Positions 57,176 to 64,000 of a DNA stretch of 64,000 bases are shown in pieces. This DNA comes from Naasia sp. SYSU D00057 (GTDB taxonomy: Bacteria; Actinomycetota; Actinomycetes; Actinomycetales; Microbacteriaceae): NCBI RefSeq assembly GCF_017916505.1, contig NZ_JAFMSZ010000005.1, forward strand, positions 124,001 to 188,000, given 5' to 3'. The position numbers were made by a program, and so were the translations under genes. The notes under the pieces were generated by a model. That model was not told where the DNA came from and searched no databases. It saw nothing but the letters and a program-made list of their open reading frames with translations. The first letter of the stretch is position 1; each line of letters opens with the position of its first letter.

Positions 57176-60100
57176 TCACGCGCCGGGTTGCACCTTCGTC
57201 ACCAGCAGGTCGTCGAACGCGACGCGGGCCGGCAGGGCGGTCGAGGTGCCGGACACGTACTGGCCGACGCCGATCCCGCCCGTCTGCTGGAGCGCGGGCG
57301 TCGCGTCGGTCGCGGTGACCTGCCAGTCCTTCGGCTCCTCGGTCACGGCCCGCCAGACCTTCGCGCGCAGCGTCGTCGTGCCGGTGCCGGTCACTTCGAG
57401 ACGGATGCGCAGCGGGTCGCCGACGGCCGCGGTGAGCCCCGCGAGCCTCTGCGTGACGAGTGTCGTGGCGCCCTGCCGCAGCTGCAGCGACACGGATCCG
57501 TCGACGGCGATCACGACACGCGTCCGGTAGTCGACGGTGCCGACTCGGCGCCCGATCAGGGAGATGTAGGCGCTGCCCGCGTTCGGCGCGTTCTCGAGCC
57601 GGAAGGTCGCCTGCACGTCGCTCGCGGTGCTCGCGACCGAGGCGAGGTACGCCTCGGCGTCCCGCCCGGCGGCCGGCGAGGAGATCCGCCCGACACCGTC
57701 GACGGAGTAGGTCGAGGAGCTCGTGCTGCTCGTCCAGGCGCCGCCGACGGGAGCGGTGCCCCAGCCGGAGGCGAGGCTCCGGGCGAAGTCGTCGCTAGCG
57801 AGCGGCGCCTCCGCGGGCGGCGTCGTCGGCGTCGCCGGGGCGGCGGGCGCCGTCACGGTGATCTCACCGGTGCGGGTCGCGGTCGCACCGTCGTCGTCGG
57901 TCACCGTGAGGGTCACGGAGTAGGTGCCGGCGGCCGCGTAGGCGTGCGTCGTCGTCCGTCCTGTGCTGGTCGTGCCGTCGCCGAACGCCCACGCGTATCC
58001 GGCGATCGTGCCGTCCGGATCGGCGGAAGCCGCGGCGTCGAAGGATGCGGTGAGCCCGCTGGCGCTGCCGGTGAAGGCGGCGCTCGGGGCGGCGTTGGCC
58101 GGCGGCTGCGGCGCGGGCTCCTCGGCGACGGGCTCCTCGGGAACGGGCGTCGCGGAGGGGACCGTGACCCGGAGGTCGTCGAAGCCGAACACCGTGCGGG
58201 TCGGTGTGGCGCTCGCGCTGAGGTAGCCGGCGATGCCGACGGATCCGGGCGCCTGGAGGGCGTCGGTGCTGTCCTCGGCGCGCACCTGCCACCCGTCCGG
58301 CTCGGCGGTGCCCGACTTCCACACCTTCGCGGTGAGGACGGTCGGCGACGTGCCGGTCGCTCCGACGCGGAAGGCGAGGGTGTCGCCGGCCCCGTAGGTG
58401 AGGCCCGAGACGGTCGTCGAGGCGATCGTCGTGCCGCTGCGCTGCAGCTGGAGCTGCACGCTGCCGGTGCTGCCGACGACGGCGCGGAGGCGGTAGTCGG
58501 CCGTGCCGACTCGCCGGCCGATCACCGACGCGTAGGCGCTGCCCGCGGTGGGGCGGGAGCTGAGAGTGAACGTCCCCGTCACCTCCGCCTCGGTGGTCGA
58601 GATGGCGCCCAGGTAGGCGGTTCGGGTTGCGCCCGCGTCGACGGTGACACGTGCGGCTCCGTCGACCGCGTAGTTGGCGCCGCTGCCGGAGACCGTCCAG
58701 GCCCCGCCGGTGTCGGCGCTGCCGAGGCCGTTCGCGACCGTGCGGTCGAACGTGTCCTTCGCGAGGTCGGTGCCGGGCGACGCGGTCGCCACCACCGTCC
58801 GCTCGATGCGGCCGGTCGCGCCGCGGTCGTCCGTGACCGTCAAGGCGACGGTGTAGGTGCCGGCGGCGGCATACGTGTGCGTCGCGGTGCGCCCGGTGCC
58901 GGTGGCGCCGTCGCCGAACGACCACGCGTAGGAGACGACGCTGCCGTCGCTGTCGGCGGACGCCGAGGCGTCGCCGGACACCGTCAGCTCCGCGGCGGTC
59001 GCGGTGAAGGAGGCGGTGGGGGCCGCGTTGGCGGGGGCGGCCGTGACGACGCGCGTGGTCTTCGCGGTGGCGCGGGCGTCGTCGGTGACCGTGAGGGTCA
59101 CCGTGTAGCTGCCCGCCTTCGCGTAGGTGTGGGCGGCGGTGCGGCCGGTGCCGCTCGTGCCGTCGCCGAAGTCCCAGGCGTAGGACGCGATCGTCCCGTC
59201 GGGGTCGGCGCTCGCCGAGGCGTCGACCGACACCTGCATGTCCTGCGGCGTCGTCGTGAACGAGGCGCTCGGTGCGGCGTTCGCCGGCGACGCCAGACCG
59301 CTCGCCCGGTAGTGGGCGGCGACGGCGGAGGCCGGCAGGGCGTAGCCGTAGACCGCGGCCTCGTCGAGGGTGGCCGCGAGATACGGGTTCCCCTCCCAGG
59401 CGGTGTCGCCGCCGATTCGCCAGTAGCCGGTGTAGCTCTGCGCATTGGCGGTGGCGTTGCTGCCCTGCAGCACGCCGTCGACGTAGAGGCGCATGCCGGC
59501 GGGCGACTGCGTCGCCACGACCTGGTGCCACTTGCCGTCGTTGTAGGCGGCGGACGTGGTCAGGGTGACCTTCGCGCCGTTGTAGATGCCGAAGACGAGC
59601 TTGCCGTCGGGCCGCAGGTACACGTGGCGGTCGTAGTAGGACGACAGCCCGGTCCTCGAGCCGGCGAGCCCGATGAGCTTGCCGCCGCTCGTCGACCGAG
59701 TGCTGAACCAGAGCTCCATCGAGTAGTTGGTCGGGTTCGTGTATGGGGTGCTGCCGGCCATCGTCCCGCTCGCGCCGTCGAAGGTCGCGGCCTTGTCGGC
59801 GGAGATGCCGGCGGCCTGGCGCGTGACGCCGCCGCTGTAGGTGCCGGGCATGTTGCGGCCGCTCGAGTCGGTGGCGGCCGTGGCGGTCGTCGCGTCGTTC
59901 AGGCGCCAGTACGCGTCGGGGCGGTCGTTGTAGACGGCCGCGCCGTACGCGTCGGTCGGCACGGCCGGACCGGAGACGGTCCTGCCGGCCAGCGTGAAGT
60001 GGCGGCGGATCTGCTCCGCGGTGAGCGGTTGGTCGTAGATGGCGACGTCGTCGATGCTGCCCGCCAGGTAGGGGGCGCCCGCCCAGGAGGTGTCGCCGCC

Positions 60101-62314
60101 GATGCGCCAGTAGCCGTTGTAGGCCTGCGCCTCGACGACGTTCGGGTTGCTCGCGACGCGGACGCCGTCGACGTAGAGCTGCATGCCCTGAGTGCTGAGG
60201 CTCGCCACCACGTGGTGCCACTGGCCGTTGTTCATGCCGGTGCCGCTGCTCACGGTCTGGATGGAGCCGGGGTAGACGCCGAAGACGACGCGGCCCGCCG
60301 TGTCCAGGTAGACGTGGCGGTCGTAGAGCGACGAGTTGCCGGTCGTCGAGCCGCCGAAGCCGATGATCTTGCCGCCCGCGGTGCTCGTGGTCTTGAACCA
60401 CGCCTCGATGGTGAAGGTGTGCGATCCCGTCTCGAGGAGCGACGACGCGACGCGGCCGCTCTCGTTGCCGGAGAAGCCGGCCGCCCGGTCGGTGTCGTCC
60501 GCGATGGCGCCGGTCTGGCCGCGGGTCACGCCGGTGCCGACGGTCGCCGGGTTGGCGCGTGCCCAGTCGGTCATCGTGCCGCCGCTGTCGCCGAGGCGCC
60601 AGAAGTCCTTCGCGCCGTCGTCGAGCACCGCCTCCGCGTAATCGCTGATGGCGCCGGAGCCGGACACGGTGACGGTCACGGGGTCGCCCCAGGCGACGTT
60701 GCCGTACGGGTCCTCGGCGCGCAGCCGGTAGGTGTGGGTGCTGCCCGCTTCTACGTCGCGGTCGGTGTAGCCCATCATCGGGCGGTCGAACCAGATCCGG
60801 GAGCTCTCGGTGGTCTCGTAGATCGGGGTCGCGTTGGCGCCGTCGCGGATGAGGCGGTAGCTGAGGTGCTGGTTGTCCCGGTCGTAGTTGGCGGCCCAGT
60901 TGAGTCGCACCTCGCCGCCCGCGGTGGTGACCGTGGGCACGAAGCCGCTGCCGGACAGGCGGGGCCCGTCGGCGTTGGGCGCGAGGTCCTTGACCGCGAA
61001 CCGGGCGAGGCCCTGCTGGCCGGTGTTGTTGACCTTGGTGAACTCCCCGCCGTAGACGACGTAGCCGGTGCCGGCCGCGACGGACCACGGGCCCTGGCTC
61101 GCGCCGCTCACCGTGCCCGTGTTGAAGTCGGGCCACCAGTTGAGGATGTCGGGAGCGTTGACGCCCGCCCAGCTCGTGTAGCCGTAGGTGATGCCGCCGT
61201 TGACGTTGCCGTTCCACGCCTTCGTGAACGCCATGCCGCGCTGGTAGGTCCAGTCGGCCTTGGGCTCGGTCTGGGGGAAGCCGCCGACGTTGACGCAGTA
61301 GTGGGCGTGGCCAGCGGTGTAGACGACGTCGTTGAGAACGGTCACCGAGTAGGTGTCGCCGTGGCAGTCCTCCACCCAGACGAGGTCGCCCTTCGCCCAG
61401 TCGGCGCGGAAGGCGCCTTCGGTCGTGCCGGTGCCGCCGTAGTTGTAGCCGGTGCCGTAGACGCTGTCGCCGTCGGAGGCGAGGGAGTAGATCGCCGCTG
61501 ACGTGCCGGCGTTCCGCACCTTGCTGTTGATGTTCCAGGGCAGCGACGCTCCCGTAGCGGCGTCGACGGCGCCGAGCCCGAAGCCCGGGTTGCCCGACCC
61601 GTTGAGGGTCGTGAATGCGCCACCGAGCACGACCTTCTTCGCGTCCGGGGAGACGACGAGGGCACGCACCCGGCCGTTCGCGTTCGCGTTGAAGGGCAGG
61701 ACGGCGCCGGTGCTCGCCGACACGGCAGCGACGCGGCTGCGGGAGGCGGAGCTCACGGCGGTGAAGGTGCCGCCGGCGTACACGGTCGAGCCGACCGCCT
61801 TGATCGCGTCGACGGTCGAGTTGAAGGAAGGCGCGAACCCGGCCACGACTGCGCCGGTCTTCGCGTCCACCGCGGCGATGCGGTTGCGCGTCGTCCCGTT
61901 GATGCTCGTGAACGTGCCGCCGAGGTAGATCCGGCTGCCGTCGGGGGAGGCGGCGACCGCGTTCACCTGCCCGTTGGTGTTCGCGACGAACCCGGGGAGC
62001 AGCTCGCCGGTCGTCAGGTCGTAGGCGAGCACGTTGGCCCGCGGCGTCGTGTCGACTCCGGCAGCGGCGCCGGCAGGTCGCGCCGTCGTGAAGCTGCCGC
62101 CGACGTACACGGTGTTGCCGACGACGACCTGCGACCAGACGATGCCGTCGATCTGCACGGTGGGCAGGGAGTCCGTCGACACCGTGTCGATCGTGCCGGG
62201 TGCCGGCGCGGTGTCGGCGACGGCGGGGGAGGCCGCGAGGAGGCCGCCGGCGACGAGGGCGACGGCGGTGAGTGCGGAGAGGGCGCGCAGGGGTGCGCGG
62301 AAGGGTGTGGCCAC
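57176..62314 (-). CDS. Giant secreted propeller/LamG/PKD protein
   Basis: 1712 residues, same order as the 1715-residue paralog: signal peptide (ending SPAVA), propeller, FN3-like, two LamG-like domains (about 553-1008; SYDRHVYL-type and VDGVRVASN segments), two PKD, sandwich module (about 1178-1388), a Pro/Glu-rich linker (PVPEEPVAEEPAPQP), one PKD and a last sandwich module. GTG 62314 follows AAAAGG; the frame is open 38 codons further but without signal-peptide fit. The stop is 18 bases from repeat C3. Confidence 0.87.
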   Translation of the reverse strand: MATPFRAPLRALSALTAVALVAGGLLAASPAVADTAPAPGTIDTVSTDSLPTVQIDGIVWSQVVVGNTVYVGGSFTTARPAGAAAGVDTTPRANVLAYDLTTGELLPGFVANTNGQVNAVAASPDGSRIYLGGTFTSINGTTRNRIAAVDAKTGAVVAGFAPSFNSTVDAIKAVGSTVYAGGTFTAVSSASRSRVAAVSASTGAVLPFNANANGRVRALVVSPDAKKVVLGGAFTTLNGSGNPGFGLGAVDAATGASLPWNINSKVRNAGTSAAIYSLASDGDSVYGTGYNYGGTGTTEGAFRADWAKGDLVWVEDCHGDTYSVTVLNDVVYTAGHAHYCVNVGGFPQTEPKADWTYQRGMAFTKAWNGNVNGGITYGYTSWAGVNAPDILNWWPDFNTGTVSGASQGPWSVAAGTGYVVYGGEFTKVNNTGQQGLARFAVKDLAPNADGPRLSGSGFVPTVTTAGGEVRLNWAANYDRDNQHLSYRLIRDGANATPIYETTESSRIWFDRPMMGYTDRDVEAGSTHTYRLRAEDPYGNVAWGDPVTVTVSGSGAISDYAEAVLDDGAKDFWRLGDSGGTMTDWARANPATVGTGVTRGQTGAIADDTDRAAGFSGNESGRVASSLLETGSHTFTIEAWFKTTSTAGGKIIGFGGSTTGNSSLYDRHVYLDTAGRVVFGVYPGSIQTVSSGTGMNNGQWHHVVASLSTQGMQLYVDGVRVASNPNVVEAQAYNGYWRIGGDTSWAGAPYLAGSIDDVAIYDQPLTAEQIRRHFTLAGRTVSGPAVPTDAYGAAVYNDRPDAYWRLNDATTATAATDSSGRNMPGTYSGGVTRQAAGISADKAATFDGASGTMAGSTPYTNPTNYSMELWFSTRSTSGGKLIGLAGSRTGLSSYYDRHVYLRPDGKLVFGIYNGAKVTLTTSAAYNDGKWHQVVATQSPAGMRLYVDGVLQGSNATANAQSYTGYWRIGGDTAWEGNPYLAATLDEAAVYGYALPASAVAAHYRASGLASPANAAPSASFTTTPQDMQVSVDASASADPDGTIASYAWDFGDGTSGTGRTAAHTYAKAGSYTVTLTVTDDARATAKTTRVVTAAPANAAPTASFTATAAELTVSGDASASADSDGSVVSYAWSFGDGATGTGRTATHTYAAAGTYTVALTVTDDRGATGRIERTVVATASPGTDLAKDTFDRTVANGLGSADTGGAWTVSGSGANYAVDGAARVTVDAGATRTAYLGAISTTEAEVTGTFTLSSRPTAGSAYASVIGRRVGTADYRLRAVVGSTGSVQLQLQRSGTTIASTTVSGLTYGAGDTLAFRVGATGTSPTVLTAKVWKSGTAEPDGWQVRAEDSTDALQAPGSVGIAGYLSASATPTRTVFGFDDLRVTVPSATPVPEEPVAEEPAPQPPANAAPSAAFTGSASGLTASFDAAASADPDGTIAGYAWAFGDGTTSTGRTTTHAYAAAGTYSVTLTVTDDDGATATRTGEITVTAPAAPATPTTPPAEAPLASDDFARSLASGWGTAPVGGAWTSSTSSSTYSVDGVGRISSPAAGRDAEAYLASVASTASDVQATFRLENAPNAGSAYISLIGRRVGTVDYRTRVVIAVDGSVSLQLRQGATTLVTQRLAGLTAAVGDPLRIRLEVTGTGTTTLRAKVWRAVTEEPKDWQVTATDATPALQQTGGIGVGQYVSGTSTALPARVAFDDLLVTKVQPGA

Positions 62315-62376
62315 GGGTAAGCCTTTTGCTCGGGTAAGCGGTCGGCGTTCGGGTAGGACGCCGTTCGCCGAGTCAA
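62312..62376 (-). promoter_or_regulatory. Leader elements of the 1712-residue gene
   Basis: On the minus strand: TTGACT (62371-62376), CTACCCGA (62349-62356), CTTACCCGA (62330-62338), AAAAGG, then CTTACCCGTG containing the start codon. Elements are spaced 17-19 bases. Confidence 0.55.
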
Positions 62377-62432
62377 CCGCGCGACAAGGGGTACACGTCA
62401 GTCCCCAGTAATGGGGACCGGATCGCATTCCC

Positions 62433-62473
62433 CCGGTGATTGAGGAGGCGCCGTAGGCGCCGTCTCGAAATCA
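62433..62473 (+). repeat. Palindromic repeat copy D1
   Basis: Left flank CCGGTGATTGAGGA, stem GGCGCC/GGCGCC, loop GTA, right flank GTCTCGAAATCA. Confidence 0.9.
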
Positions 62474-62525
62474 GCCGACCCTGCGTGAGGACCCGGCCAT
62501 CCATGGCCCGGCTCCGAAGGGACGT

Positions 62526-62571
62526 CGCGTGATTTCGAGACGCCGGCCTGCGGCCGGCTCCTCAATCACCG
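62526..62571 (-). repeat. Palindromic repeat copy D2
   Basis: Inverted relative to D1. Stem GCCGGCC/GGCCGGC, loop GCA on the minus strand. Ends four bases beyond the stop codon of the gene at 62576. Confidence 0.9.
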
Positions 62572-62575
62572 CAGA

Positions 62576-63280
62576 TCAGCGGGGGGCGGGGCCCGAGAAC
62601 GCGATCACCGGGTCGTCGACCGTGGTGAACACGGTGAGGCGCACGATGTCGCGGCCGTCGGTGGGCACGTTGAACACGTAGGTGCCCGACACGGTGGAGT
62701 TGGGGCCGACCTCTCCCGGCACGGGGGAGGTGGCATCCTCGCGCAGCTCAAGGGCCGGCGTTCGGTCCTGGCCGTAGTCCACGTTGATGGCGACGTCGCG
62801 CAGCGAGACGGTCTCACCCGTCGAGTTGACGAAGTCGATCGTGAACTGGAGCGAGGGCCCGGCGATCTCGCCCGGCTCGTCGGCGGTGCCCTGCACGGCC
62901 TGGACCGAGGAGACGCGGATGGCGAGACCCTCGGTGACCGGCTGCTGCACCTCGTAGCTGGTGTCGACCTCGTCGGCCGAGTCGAGGGCGGGGTCCGGGA
63001 CGGGAGCTGCCGGAACCGTCTCGGTCGGCGCCGGGGTCGGTTCGCCGGACGGCGAGGCGGTCGGGGTGGGCGTCGGTGACGCGCTCGCGGAGGCGCTCGG
63101 CCGGGAGGAGGTCGGTGCCGGCGTCGGCGAGCCCTGCGGCTGTGTGGCGGCCCAGATGCCGAGGACGACGAGCCCGAGGATCACGAGTCCGGCGAGGATG
63201 CCGACGATCAGCCAGGTGCGGCGACGGCCGGGGTCGGTGGACTGCTCAGGGGTCTCGTCGGTGGTCACGGGTTCTCTCAT
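62576..63280 (-). CDS. Membrane-anchored protein with Pro/Ser/Thr stalk and Ig-like domain
   Basis: 234 residues: a short cytoplasmic part (1-20) with RRR, one helix (about 23-45), a stalk rich in Pro, Ser and Thr (about 50-95), and a C-terminal beta domain (about 105-234; IRVSSVQAVQGTA, LQFTIDFVNSTGETVSLRDV, VSGTYVFNVP) resembling DUF4352-type surface domains. The domain faces outside. It may bind or hold the secreted proteins encoded nearby (inference). ATG 63280 is used; GTG five codons later is possible. Confidence 0.8.
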   Translation of the reverse strand: MREPVTTDETPEQSTDPGRRRTWLIVGILAGLVILGLVVLGIWAATQPQGSPTPAPTSSRPSASASASPTPTPTASPSGEPTPAPTETVPAAPVPDPALDSADEVDTSYEVQQPVTEGLAIRVSSVQAVQGTADEPGEIAGPSLQFTIDFVNSTGETVSLRDVAINVDYGQDRTPALELREDATSPVPGEVGPNSTVSGTYVFNVPTDGRDIVRLTVFTTVDDPVIAFSGPAPR

Positions 63281-63300
63281 TCGGGCTGGAGTGCCGCAAC

Positions 63301-63306
63301 TCTATA
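63301..63306 (-). promoter_or_regulatory. -10 element of the stalk-protein gene
   Basis: TATAGA on the minus strand, 20 bases before the ATG at 63280. Confidence 0.45.
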
Positions 63307-63390
63307 GGTGAGGGGATGCCCTGGTCTGGCCCCAATACCGGGGGAGGGCTGAGCGCCGGCCGGGGAAACGCTGAGCGCCGCTTCGGTCGG

Positions 63391-64000
63391 TCAGTCGCCG
63401 CGGCGGACGCGGATCGGCTCGCCGTCGGTGAAGCGGTTGTCCTCCAGGGCGACGGGGCTGGTCGGCGGCGAGATGATGGCGCAGTCGTCCCGGCGGGTGT
63501 TGCGGCCGAACACGTTGCCGGTGACCGTGATGCCGTCGACGGGCCCGTAGTCGTCCTGGGCGACGTTGATGCTGCACCAGCCGCCGTCCGCCTCGTTGTT
63601 CCGGAAGGTGACGTCGGCCACCTCGCCGCGGTCCTGCGTGATCTGCACGACGGCGTTCCAGGCGCCGCTGAGGCTGCTGTTCTCGATGACGATGTCGCGG
63701 CCGATCTGGATCTGCACGTTGTCGTCGTGGGTCGGGCCGCCGTCGTGGACCGGGTCCTCGTCGTAGTGCAGGTTGTCGTGCAGCCACGAGTCGCTGATGG
63801 TGACGTTGTCGCCGACGATGTGCACCTGGTCGACGACGCCGTGGATGTCGACGCGGGTGAGGGTGAAGTTCGAGCCCATGATGCCGTTCACATAGGGCGA
63901 CGGGGCGGTGGCGAACAGCTCGGAGTCGATCACCTGGAGGTTCGCGGCCCCGGCCATCGCGTCGATGACGCCGCCGTTCGTGCCGCCGCTCTCGCCGCGG
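63391..64000 (-). CDS. Right-handed beta-helix repeat protein, 5' end cut by window edge
   Basis: The frame stays open to base 64000, so the N-terminus is outside; about 203 residues are visible. Rungs of parallel beta-helix type are seen (FTLTRVDIHGVVDQVHIV, VTISDSWLHDN, IVIENSSLSGA, VADVTFRNNEA, ITVTGNVFGRN), each with N/D-S/T turns. Such folds bind or cleave polysaccharides. An HYDEDPVHDGGPTHDD stretch could bind metal. Whether it is an enzyme or a binding protein is open. An internal ATG near 63957 is not taken as the start. Confidence 0.8.
   Translation of the reverse strand, partial: RGESGGTNGGVIDAMAGAANLQVIDSELFATAPSPYVNGIMGSNFTLTRVDIHGVVDQVHIVGDNVTISDSWLHDNLHYDEDPVHDGGPTHDDNVQIQIGRDIVIENSSLSGAWNAVVQITQDRGEVADVTFRNNEADGGWCSINVAQDDYGPVDGITVTGNVFGRNTRRDDCAIISPPTSPVALEDNRFTDGEPIRVRRGD

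Overview
The window is very GC-rich, uses many GTG starts, and is dense with actinobacterial families: LGFP repeats, DUF4012, decaprenyl-phosphate phosphoribosyltransferase, GlfT2-like galactofuranosyltransferase and a RmlC-RmlD fusion. It reads as the surface-glycan region of a Microbacteriaceae-like actinobacterium. That taxonomic placement is inference from gene content. No rRNA, tRNA, CRISPR array or transposase was seen.

Left part (1-17430). A truncated GT2 glycosyltransferase is followed by a decaprenyl-phosphate phosphoribosyltransferase overlapping a YfhO-like membrane protein. Next come two secreted LGFP-repeat proteins and a tightly overlapping trio: small EamA/SMR-like membrane protein, SDR epimerase and histidine phosphatase. 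Then glf-glfT2 (UDP-galactofuranose formation and polymerisation), a GT29/sialyltransferase-like protein, a small coiled-coil protein and a large polytopic membrane protein.

Pseudaminic acid part (17441-24185). A complete CMP-pseudaminate route is present: pseB, pseC, pseF and a single-chain PseG-PseH fusion on the plus strand, with pseI convergent on the minus strand behind a Wzy-like polymerase. The GT29-like protein is a candidate for using the product.

Middle part (24304-42765). This holds a DUF4012 protein, a GIY-YIG nuclease bracketed by inverted clusters of palindromic repeats, and rmlA-rmlB-rmlCD (dTDP-L-rhamnose). A LicD/fukutin-like domain fused to a methyltransferase lies next to a TarI/TarJ (Bcs1)-type CDP-ribitol synthase, suggesting ribitol-phosphate decoration. 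A Doc/RHH pair follows, then a Wzx flippase fused to a kinase-like domain, a Wzy-like polymerase, a low-molecular-weight tyrosine phosphatase and a tyrosine kinase/copolymerase (Wzb/Wzc-like), a CDP-alcohol phosphatidyltransferase and a GT4 glycosyltransferase.

Right part (42852-64000, all minus strand). Four paralogous secreted proteins of 759-1746 residues share an N-terminal beta-propeller, FN3-like, LamG-like and PKD domains, and a repeated C-terminal beta-sandwich-like module. A GT2 gene, a membrane-anchored lipoprotein-like or stalk protein and a truncated beta-helix protein complete this part. The four giant genes, the Wzc-like kinase, the phosphatase and one Wzy-like polymerase share a CTTACCCGA-type element in the 5' leader, suggesting co-regulation of polymer assembly and secreted matrix proteins.

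The most novel signal is a family of ten palindromic repeats at 26.2-27.0, 57.0-57.2 and 62.4-62.6 kb. Flanks are conserved, the stem has four different but always self-complementary sequences, and the loop is always C(GNA)G. One set flanks the GIY-YIG gene on both sides in inverted orientation. This looks like a REP/RAYT-like system with a GIY-YIG nuclease as the possible partner.
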